Shown: in pieces, positions 7,619 to 13,142 of the stretch
How positions within the stretch are numbered: position 1 is the first letter of the stretch
Layout: each line of letters starts with the position of its first letter
Origin: Sphingomonadaceae bacterium
Lineage (GTDB): Bacteria > Pseudomonadota > Alphaproteobacteria > Sphingomonadales > Sphingomonadaceae
Assembly (NCBI GenBank): GCA_023384025.1
Contig: JAHDXX010000077.1
Span: 1-13,142, forward strand
Direction: 5' to 3'
DNA length: 13,142 nucleotides
Translations under genes and position numbers: made by a program
Notes under the pieces: model-generated
Database searches by the model: none
What the model saw: the letters and a program-made list of their open reading frames with translations, nothing else
Told to the model about the DNA's origin: nothing

Positions 7619-8287
7619 ATGACTGAACATACCGTCAAGGCGTTCGACGAGGACATCACCCGGCTGCGGGGCCTGATCGCCGAGATGGGCGGACTGGCCG
7701 AAGTCGCGCTGCAGGAGGCCATGGAGGCCCTGGTCAAGGGCGACGACGAGCTGGCTGAAAAGGTCATCCGGGCCGACAAGAAGATCGATGCGCTCGAAAG
7801 CGAAGTCGACAAGCTGGCGGTGCGCGTGATCGCCCTGCGCGCGCCGATGGCGGATGACCTGCGCGAAGTTATCGCTGCACTCAAGATCGCCGGGGTGGTC
7901 GAGCGGATCGGCGACTATTCGAAGAACATCGCCAAGGCGAGCCGTGTGATCGGCGACCGCAAGAAGTTCGAGCCACTCACCCTCCTCCCGGCCATGGCCG
8001 ATGTCGCGGGCGAGATGGTCCACGATGTCCTCACCGCCTATGCCGCGCGCGATGCGGTACTGGCACGCGAGGTGATTGCGACCGATGAAAAGGTCGACGC
8101 GTTCTACAACTCTATTTTCCGCAATGTTGTCACCCACATGGTGGAAAATCCTGCGACGATTTCTGCGGGCGCCCAGCTGCTGTTCGTGGCTCGCAACATC
8201 GAGCGCGTCGGCGATCACGCCACCAATGTCGCGGAAATGGTCCACTTCGCCGCGACCGGCACCTATCCGGCCGACGAGGACGCCTGA
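7619..8287 (+). CDS. phoU: Phosphate signalling protein PhoU
   Basis: A 222-residue all-helical regulator that links PstB to PhoR and keeps the Pho response off when phosphate is plentiful. It is built of two similar three-helix halves. Each carries the metal-cluster motif in the same place: ERIGDY at 95-100 and ERVGDH at 195-200, exactly 100 residues apart. It lies 13 bases after pstB and is surely in the same transcript. Its stop codon lies within the first repeat of the Pho-box array that precedes phoB. Confidence 0.95.
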   Translation: MTEHTVKAFDEDITRLRGLIAEMGGLAEVALQEAMEALVKGDDELAEKVIRADKKIDALESEVDKLAVRVIALRAPMADDLREVIAALKIAGVVERIGDYSKNIAKASRVIGDRKKFEPLTLLPAMADVAGEMVHDVLTAYAARDAVLAREVIATDEKVDAFYNSIFRNVVTHMVENPATISAGAQLLFVARNIERVGDHATNVAEMVHFAATGTYPADEDA

Positions 8288-8316
8288 CACAACCCTGTCG
8301 TGAAGGTGTAACACAG
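8284..8316 (+). promoter_or_regulatory. Triple Pho-box array upstream of phoB
   Basis: Three tandem 11-bp units begin at 8284 (CTGACAC), 8295 (CTGTCGT) and 8306 (GTGTAAC). They match the PhoB heptamer consensus CTGTCAT at about 5, 6 and 4 to 5 positions. A -10-like TATGAG (8324-8329) starts 18 bases after the last heptamer, close to the spacing of classical PhoB-activated promoters. The array overlaps the phoU stop and gives phoB its own, probably autoregulated, promoter. Confidence 0.6.
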
Positions 8317-8335
8317 CGGGGTCTATGAGCACTTT

Positions 8336-9022
8336 ATGACCACCGCAAAGCTCCTCCTTGTCGAAGACGACCCTTCCCTCGCCGAGCTGCTCGAGTTCCG
8401 GTTCGAAAAGGAAGGCTACCAGGTTCGCGTTACCGCCGATGGCGACGAGGCACTGGTCATGGTCGCGGAAGACACCCCCGATCTGATCATCCTCGACTGG
8501 ATGATCGAAGGCACCAGCGGGATCGAGGTCTGCCGCCGCCTGCGCCGCGACAAGCAGGCCGCCCATGTGCCGATCATCATGCTGACCGCGCGCGAATCCG
8601 AAGATGACCGCGTGCGCGGGCTTGAAACCGGTGCCGACGACTATCTGACCAAGCCGTTTTCTCCACGCGAGCTGCTTGCCCGCGTAGCTGCGGTGATGCG
8701 GCGGATCCGGCCTGTGCTGGCAGGCGAGGCGATCACCGTGGGCGACATCACGCTTGATCCCGTGGCCCATAAGGTCGAGCGGCGAGGCCGTGCGCTGCGG
8801 ATGGGCCCGACCGAGTACCGCCTGCTCAAGTTCCTGATGGAAAGCCCGGGCCGCGTGTTCAGCCGCAACCAGCTCCTCGACGGGGTCTGGGGCACCGGCA
8901 GCGATATCGAGTTGCGCACGGTTGACGTGCACATCCGCCGCCTGCGCAAGGCATTGGAGATCGAGGGCGTGAAGGACCCGGTACGCACCGTGCGCTCTGC
9001 CGGCTACGCGATCGAGGCCTAG
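8336..9022 (+). CDS. phoB: Phosphate-regulon response regulator PhoB
   Basis: A 228-residue OmpR/PhoB-type transcription factor. The receiver domain (about 5-118) has the acidic pocket E10-D11-D12, phospho-acceptor D54 (LIILDWMIEG), T84 (IMLTARE) and K106 (LTKPFSP). The winged-helix DNA-binding domain covers about 130-226, with MGPTEYRLLKFLMESPGRVF, the recognition-helix region ELRTVDVHIRRLRKAL and the end VRSAGYAIEA. It should bind the Pho boxes seen in this window once phosphorylated by PhoR. No Shine-Dalgarno sequence precedes ATG 8336, and the predicted transcription start falls at or just before the ATG, so the mRNA could be leaderless. It converges with the LysE-family gene; the stop codons overlap. 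Confidence 0.96.
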   Translation: MTTAKLLLVEDDPSLAELLEFRFEKEGYQVRVTADGDEALVMVAEDTPDLIILDWMIEGTSGIEVCRRLRRDKQAAHVPIIMLTARESEDDRVRGLETGADDYLTKPFSPRELLARVAAVMRRIRPVLAGEAITVGDITLDPVAHKVERRGRALRMGPTEYRLLKFLMESPGRVFSRNQLLDGVWGTGSDIELRTVDVHIRRLRKALEIEGVKDPVRTVRSAGYAIEA

Positions 9023-9642
9023 AACAGGTCGACCAGCACCAGCGCAGCAATCGCGAGGAAGGCGAGGCCGATCCCGCGATTTATCAAGCGGCGCGCACCT
9101 GCGCTTTCCATCGCTCCGGCCAGCCTTGCGCCCGCGGTGATGTAGAGCGCGCCGACCACGAGGTCGAGCACCAGCGCGACCAGCGCAAGTGCGACGATCT
9201 GCCATCCCGCCGGCTGCCCCGGATCGACGAATGGCGGGATCAGCGCGACCATGTAGACCAGCGACTTGGGGTTACCGATAGCGATGAATATGCCGTCACG
9301 AAAGGCATTTCCCGAAGGCTTGTTCGCTACTTGGGCTGCTTCGTCCCGGGTCTGGAACGAGTGCCAGATCGCCTTTATCCCGAGCCAGGCGAGGTAGGCG
9401 ACCCCGGCCAGTGCAAGCATGCGGAAGGCCAGCGGATAGGCCCTGGCCAGCGTACCCAGCCCCAGCGCGGCCAGCAGCCACCACACGAAATACCCGACCT
9501 GCATGCCAAGAAGGGCCGCCCAGCCAGCCCGCACCCCGCGCAACATCGCCTGCCCCATGATGAACAGCATCGACTGGCCCGGCACCAGGCTGGTCATGCC
9601 CGTCACCAGCGCAAAGGCTGCAAGCTTCTCGGCGTCGATCAT
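9019..9642 (-). CDS. LysE/RhtB-family amino-acid exporter-like membrane protein
   Basis: A 207-residue inner-membrane protein with about six hydrophobic helices. The family signature lies near the N-terminus: GMTSLVPGQSMLFIMGQAML, the LysE-type P-G-P/Q motif followed by a small-residue helix. IFIAIGNPKSLVYMVALIPPF holds the conserved N-P-K motif of the middle helix. Members export amino acids such as lysine, threonine or homoserine lactone; the substrate here cannot be told. The ATG is at 9642-9640. The gene starts about 20 bases after the dnaE2 stop on the same strand with no terminator between, so the two may be co-transcribed although they have no obvious common task. Its stop shares bases with the phoB stop. 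Confidence 0.88.
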   Translation of the reverse strand: MIDAEKLAAFALVTGMTSLVPGQSMLFIMGQAMLRGVRAGWAALLGMQVGYFVWWLLAALGLGTLARAYPLAFRMLALAGVAYLAWLGIKAIWHSFQTRDEAAQVANKPSGNAFRDGIFIAIGNPKSLVYMVALIPPFVDPGQPAGWQIVALALVALVLDLVVGALYITAGARLAGAMESAGARRLINRGIGLAFLAIAALVLVDLF

Positions 9643-9663
9643 GCCGCGCGCCTAGCCTTGGCT

Positions 9664-12600
9664 TCAGTGGAAGTCGCGCGATTTCGGGATGATCCGGGCG
9701 TTTCTCGGATGGCCGCCCGGGGGAGGCCTGCCTTCCAGCGGGCGGTTGACCTCGTCCGCCCGGGCGAGCGCTGCAGGCAGCAGGTCGTCAGCCAGCGCAT
9801 GGAGCGCGGGGGTCGCGTCGGTCAGGTGCTGGGCAATGACGTGGACCACCTCGTCGTCGTATTCGACCCGCCCGCGCACCTCCATCAGCCGCGCACCCAT
9901 GATCACCTTGCGCTGCTTCTCCATCAGGTCGGGCCAGACCACCAGATTAACCACCCCGGTCTCGTCCTCGAGCGTGATGAAACATACCCCCTTGGCAGAG
10001 CCGGGGCGCTGGCGGATCAGCACCACGCCCGCCACCTGCACCATGGCCCGGTGTTTGCGCGCACGAAGGTCGCAGGCGCGCACGAAGCCGCGTTCAGCCA
10101 ATTGTGCGCGCAGAAACGCCAGCGGATGCGCCTTCAGGCTGAGGCGGGTGGTCTGGTAATCGGCCACCACTTCCTCGCTCAGTGGCATCGCGGGGAGCCG
10201 GGTCGCGTGCGCTTCCGCCCCCTCGTCGCGCGCCTTGGCATGGGCGAAGAGCGGCAGGTCAGGCGCGGCAATCAGGCTGCGCGCATCCCACAACGCCTGC
10301 CGCCGGGAGAGGCCGAGCGACCCGAACGCATCCGCACTCGCCAGCCGCTCGATCTGCGCCGGCGACAGCCCCGCCCGCTCACGCAGCGCGGCGACATCGG
10401 CGAACGGCCCGCCCGCCACCCGCTCCGCGACCAGCCGCGCGGCGACGTGCTCGGGCAGACCATCGACCTGCCGCAGGCCGAGGCGCAGGGCGATCTTTGT
10501 TTCTCGCAGAGACGCAGAGGAGAAGGGAGACGGAGAGTGGATATCCTCTCCGCGAAGCGGCATTTTTGACTCACACGAAGCCACGAAGATGTTGCTTCCA
10601 GACGCGGCCGGGAATGCCCTCTTCGTGGCTTCGTGTGCACCAAACTGCGGCTGCGCCGCCGGAGCCAAACTTCTCTCTGTCTCTCTTTCCTCTGCGTCTC
10701 TGCGAGAAACCCACTCTTCCAAAGTGCAGTCCCACGCAGAGCAGTTCACATCGACCGGCAGCACCGGCACACCATGCTCCGCCGCGTCGCGCACGATCTG
10801 CGCCGGGGCGTAGAACCCCATCGGCTGCGAATTGAGCAGCGCGGCGGCGAAGGCAGCGGGGAAGTGGCACTTGAGCCAGCTCGACACGTAGACCAGATGC
10901 GCGAAACTGGCCGCGTGGCTTTCCGGGAAGCCATACTCCCCAAACCCGCGGATCTGGTTGAAGCAGCGCTGCGCAAAGTCGCGGTCATAGCCGCGCGTCA
11001 CCATGCGCTCGACCATCATATCCTGCAATTCGTCGACCATCCCGCGGCTGCGGAAAGTCGCCATCGCTTTCCTCAGCCGGTTGGCTTCGAGACTGGAGAA
11101 CTTCGCCGCGTCGAGCGCGATCTTCATCGCCTGCTCCTGGAAGATCGGCACCCCCAGCGTACGACCGAGGATGCTGGTCAGCTCGTCCGGTGGGCCATGG
11201 GCGGGCGACGGCGCGGGAATCGCGACCTGCTCCGCCCCGCGCCGCCGCTTCAGATAGGGGTGGACCATGTCACCCTGGATCGGCCCCGGGCGCACGATCG
11301 CCACCTGAATCACCAGATCGTAGAATTCGCGCGGTTTCAGGCGCGGCAACATGTTCATCTGCGCCCGGCTTTCGACCTGGAACACGCCAAGCGAATCGCC
11401 CTTGCGCAGCATGGCGTACGTCGTCGGGTCCTCACGCGGGACGGTCGCCAGAGTCAGCGCAGTTCCGTGATGCTTTTCAAGCAGATCGAGGCATTTCCTG
11501 ATGCAGGTCAGCATGCCGAGCGCGAGCACGTCGACCTTGAGGATGCCGAGCGCCTCGATATCGTCCTTGTCCCATTCGATGAAGCTGCGGTCCGCCATGG
11601 CGCCATTGCCGATCGGCACGGTTTCGGTCAGCGGCCCTTCGGTGAGGATGAATCCACCGACATGCTGCGACAAATGGCGCGGCATTCCAATCATCTGCTC
11701 GGTCAGTTTGAGAACCCGGCGCAAGTACGGATCGCTCAGGTCCAGCCCCGCCTCGACGACGTGCTTCTCGCCGATCTCGCGCCCCCACCCGCCCCACACC
11801 GTGCGCGCGAGCACACTGGTCACGTCTTCGGACAGACCCATCGCCTTGCCTACCTCACGGATCGCCATGCGCGGGCGGTAGTGGATCACTGTCGCGCACA
11901 GCCCGGCGCGGTGGCGGCCGTACTTGCGGTAGATGTGCTGGATCACTTCCTCGCGCCGTTCGTGCTCGAAATCGACGTCGATATCGGGCGGCTCCTTGCG
12001 TTCCTCGGAAATGAACCGGTCGAACAGCAGCTGGTGCCTGGCCGGATCGACACTGGTGATGCCGAGGCAGTAGCACACCGCCGAGTTGGCCGCGCTGCCC
12101 CGGCCCTGACACAGGATCGGCGGATCAACCCCGCGGGCGTAGTCGACGATATCGCGGATCGTGAGGAAGTAGCGCGCCAGGTCGAGCTTCGCGATCAGGG
12201 CCAGCTCGCGCTCCAGCGTGGCCCGCACCGTCTCCGGTACACCCGCCGGATAACGCCATACCGCGCCCTCGAAGGTCGACTTTTCAAGGTATTGCTGTGG
12301 CGTCATGCCGCCGGGCCAGGCTTCCTGCGGGTATTCGTAGCGCAGCTCGTCAAGGCTGAACTGGCAGGCATCGGCCACCGCTCGCGCCGCCATGATGGCA
12401 TGGGGCCAGCGGGCGAACAGGCGGACCATGGCTTCGGGTGACTTCAGGTGCCGCTCGGCATTGGCGAGCAGCAGGTGCCCGGCCCTGGCCACGGTGGTCT
12501 TGTGGCGGATCGCGGTCATCACGTCATGCAACGGGCGTCGGTCAGGCGTGGCGTAGCGCACGTCGTTGGTCGCCAGCAGGCCGAGCCCGGCAGCGCGCGC

Positions 12601-13142
12601 CAGCGCATCGAGCCGGTCGATCCGCGCGACATCATCTCCCCGGTAGAGATAGCTCGCCGCGAGGTGCCGCAGGGTGGGCAGCTGGCGGGAGAGGTGCGAG
12701 ATAAGGTCTGAAAATGAGGTGGTTAGAGAGGTAATTTCATTCTGTGATGGAGGGGAAGAAGGGGATTCTCGCAGAGACGCGGAGGAAGAGAAGGGAGACG
12801 CAGAGATGTTGTACGTGCCGAAGGCACCTTCACCAATCGTACCGTCGCCCCTGTCGCTGCCACTGGATAAGGGGAGCGGCTGCGCCGCGGGCACAACCTC
12901 TCTGCGTCTCTCCTTCTTCTCCGCGTCTCTGCGAGAAACCCCTTCCTTCTTTGAGTCTCTGCGCGACCCCGGAAACGGCACGACATTGCTCGGCACCGCG
13001 ATGGTGAACGGCGCGTCGAGATCGTCCGGCGGGAGCAGGATCAGCTGTACCCCTTCGGAATGCTCTGCCAGCATCGCCAGCGAAATTTCGCACACCCCCT
13101 TGGCCTGCCATTCGCCGTCAAGCGTGCGCATCCGCCCGGCCG
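9664..13142 (-). CDS. dnaE2: Error-prone DNA polymerase DnaE2 (ImuC), N-terminus outside window, with two in-frame palindromic inserts
   Basis: C-family polymerase for damage-induced translesion synthesis, usually working with ImuA and ImuB, which would lie to the right. The frame is open to the window edge, so roughly the first 100 residues are missing; the Met codon at 13131 is internal. Visible parts are the rest of the PHP domain (LLATNDVRYATPDRRPLHDV), the palm with catalytic PDIDVDF (about 11968-11990) and the third aspartate in KVDVLALGML (about 11530), the fingers (FQEQAMKIAL), a helix-hairpin-helix region (LRLGLRQVDGL), an OB fold (FITLEDETGVVNLVVWP) and the family C-terminus HPRNARIIPKSRDFH. 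The visible 1155 codons exceed expectation by about 150 residues. This equals two inserts, in the PHP domain (about 12718-12967) and just before the helix-hairpin-helix region (about 10499-10710). Catalytic motifs are intact, so the enzyme may still work. Confidence 0.93.
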   Translation of the reverse strand, partial: AGRMRTLDGEWQAKGVCEISLAMLAEHSEGVQLILLPPDDLDAPFTIAVPSNVVPFPGSRRDSKKEGVSRRDAEKKERRREVVPAAQPLPLSSGSDRGDGTIGEGAFGTYNISASPFSSSASLRESPSSPPSQNEITSLTTSFSDLISHLSRQLPTLRHLAASYLYRGDDVARIDRLDALARAAGLGLLATNDVRYATPDRRPLHDVMTAIRHKTTVARAGHLLLANAERHLKSPEAMVRLFARWPHAIMAARAVADACQFSLDELRYEYPQEAWPGGMTPQQYLEKSTFEGAVWRYPAGVPETVRATLERELALIAKLDLARYFLTIRDIVDYARGVDPPILCQGRGSAANSAVCYCLGITSVDPARHQLLFDRFISEERKEPPDIDVDFEHERREEVIQHIYRKYGRHRAGLCATVIHYRPRMAIREVGKAMGLSEDVTSVLARTVWGGWGREIGEKHVVEAGLDLSDPYLRRVLKLTEQMIGMPRHLSQHVGGFILTEGPLTETVPIGNGAMADRSFIEWDKDDIEALGILKVDVLALGMLTCIRKCLDLLEKHHGTALTLATVPREDPTTYAMLRKGDSLGVFQVESRAQMNMLPRLKPREFYDLVIQVAIVRPGPIQGDMVHPYLKRRRGAEQVAIPAPSPAHGPPDELTSILGRTLGVPIFQEQAMKIALDAAKFSSLEANRLRKAMATFRSRGMVDELQDMMVERMVTRGYDRDFAQRCFNQIRGFGEYGFPESHAASFAHLVYVSSWLKCHFPAAFAAALLNSQPMGFYAPAQIVRDAAEHGVPVLPVDVNCSAWDCTLEEWVSRRDAEERETERSLAPAAQPQFGAHEATKRAFPAASGSNIFVASCESKMPLRGEDIHSPSPFSSASLRETKIALRLGLRQVDGLPEHVAARLVAERVAGGPFADVAALRERAGLSPAQIERLASADAFGSLGLSRRQALWDARSLIAAPDLPLFAHAKARDEGAEAHATRLPAMPLSEEVVADYQTTRLSLKAHPLAFLRAQLAERGFVRACDLRARKHRAMVQVAGVVLIRQRPGSAKGVCFITLEDETGVVNLVVWPDLMEKQRKVIMGARLMEVRGRVEYDDEVVHVIAQHLTDATPALHALADDLLPAALARADEVNRPLEGRPPPGGHPRNARIIPKSRDFH
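10572..10637. repeat. Nested ACGAAG palindrome inside element 2
   Basis: Arms 10572-10589 and 10620-10637 are a perfect 18-base inverted repeat built of two 8-bp units, CACGAAGC and CACGAAGA, around a 30-base loop. The loop contains a small TTCC/GGAA dyad (10596-10599, 10611-10614). The architecture copies that of the outer CGCAGAG arms, but the unit sequence differs, so a second, related palindrome appears to have inserted into the first. In the dnaE2 frame the arms encode HEATKR and FVASCE. Confidence 0.85.
10647..10659. repeat. Shared GCGGC-TGC-GCCGC hairpin, copy in element 2
   Basis: The 13-mer GCGGCTGCGCCGC is a perfect 5-bp stem with a TGC loop. An identical copy occurs in element 1 at 12876-12888. 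In both elements it lies on the plus-strand side next to the right arm, with 9 to 13 bases between. It encodes the PAAQP peptide seen in both inserts. Confidence 0.8.
12876..12888. repeat. Shared GCGGC-TGC-GCCGC hairpin, copy in element 1
   Basis: Identical in sequence to 10647-10659 and in the same position and orientation relative to the right arm. This shows the two inserts are copies of one element family and not independent low-complexity sequence. Confidence 0.8.
12951..12967. repeat. Truncated extra arm next to element 1
   Basis: TTGAGTCTCTGCGCGAC is a degenerate third copy of an element arm, directly abutting the right arm of element 1 in the same orientation. In the dnaE2 frame the two arms give a tandem pair, SRRDSKKEG then VSRRDAEKKE. 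No inverted partner is visible on the left, so it looks like the remnant of an older or partly deleted copy. Confidence 0.6.

Larger units (their letters stand above)
10499..10710. repeat. Composite palindromic element 2 inside dnaE2
   Basis: A 212-base palindromic insert. The outer arms 10499-10537 and 10673-10710 are inverted copies, perfect over 22 bases (10499-10520 against 10689-10710). Each holds the tandem 8-bp unit CGCAGAGA-CGCAGAGG. In dnaE2 the arms encode VSRRDAEE and SSASLRET, separated by charged, low-complexity sequence. It sits after the conserved AWDCTLE and before ALRLGLRQ, where the family has only a short linker. A different palindrome is nested within. No open frame for a transposase exists. 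Confidence 0.85.
12718..12967. repeat. Palindromic element 1 inside dnaE2
   Basis: About 250 bases of insert. The arms 12754-12811 and 12894-12950 are long imperfect inverted repeats with a perfect 19-base core (12766-12784 against 12919-12937) made of the 8-bp units CGCAGAGA-CGCGGAGG. The centre carries a GTGCC-GAA-GGCAC hairpin (12815-12827) and the GCGGC-TGC-GCCGC hairpin. In frame it encodes VSRRDAEKKE and SSASLRES at its two ends. It interrupts the PHP domain between LILLPPDDLD and PTLRHLAAS, where relatives have roughly a dozen residues. Exact borders are uncertain, especially on the right. Confidence 0.82.

Noticed and set aside
7586..9205. 539-codon minus-strand open frame across phoU and phoB
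   Set aside because: It is antisense to two textbook genes, has arginine- and histidine-rich composition and no recognisable domain; long shadow frames are common in GC-rich DNA.
9643..9663. Terminator between dnaE2 and the LysE-type gene
   Set aside because: The gap is about 20 bases with only a short GGCGCGCC dyad and no T-tract on the relevant strand.
9331..10569. 412-codon plus-strand open frame opposite the LysE-type gene and the dnaE2 end
   Set aside because: It runs through two unrelated genes on the other strand and resembles no protein.
10499..10710. Insertion sequence or group II intron/intein as an explanation of element 2
   Set aside because: It is too short, has no transposase or maturase, and the encoded stretch has no intein splicing motifs.
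10731..10740. CCACGCAGAG as another arm copy next to element 2
   Set aside because: It encodes the conserved SAWD of DnaE2, so the resemblance is most likely coincidence of codons.
10633..12441. 602-codon plus-strand open frame opposite dnaE2
   Set aside because: Low-complexity H/R/Q-rich shadow of the conserved polymerase core.
10499..12950. CRISPR array as an explanation for the repeated CGCAGAG blocks
   Set aside because: The repeats are inverted pairs of 8-bp units inside a gene, without regular spacers or direct full-length repeats, and no cas genes are present.

Overview
The window reads as GC-rich alphaproteobacterial chromosome, most likely Sphingomonadales (Erythrobacteraceae-like). 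The reasons are the split order phoR-pstC-pstA-pstB-phoU-phoB without pstS, as in Caulobacter and relatives; the RecJ N-terminus of sphingomonad type; and an error-prone DnaE2 polymerase gene. Taxonomy is inferred from remembered gene content and was not searched.

Layout. 1-225: no convincing gene; an open stretch ending in a stop at 94-96 may be the tail of a neighbour. 226-717 (-): small flavodoxin-like protein. 798-2585 (+): RecJ exonuclease, divergent from it. 2689-2763 (+): tRNA-Glu(TTC) with encoded CCA and a plausible promoter. 2839-9022 (+): a complete phosphate-starvation locus of sensor kinase PhoR, transporter parts PstC, PstA and PstB, negative regulator PhoU and response regulator PhoB. 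9019-9642 (-): LysE-family exporter converging on phoB, the two stop codons sharing CTAG. 9664-13142 (-): DnaE2/ImuC translesion polymerase, whose N-terminus lies beyond the right edge.

How the genes work together. PhoR, PstCAB and PhoU sense and import phosphate and set the phosphorylation of PhoB. Arrays with 11-bp spacing resembling Pho boxes (CTGTCAT-like heptamers) precede phoR, the pst genes and phoB, which points to autoregulation. A 23-codon ORF ends on the pstC start codon.

The most unusual content is in dnaE2. Two large palindromic repeats, at about 12.72-12.97 kb and 10.50-10.71 kb, interrupt the gene but keep the frame open, adding very roughly 85 and 70 residues that the polymerase family lacks. 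Each has long inverted arms built from an 8-bp tandem unit (CGCAGAGA-like), and both carry the same 13-bp GCGGC-TGC-GCCGC hairpin on the same side. The second contains another palindrome of the same design (CACGAAGC-like units) nested inside. They look like protein-embedded mobile palindromic elements, comparable in concept to Rickettsia palindromic elements. No transposase is present in the window.
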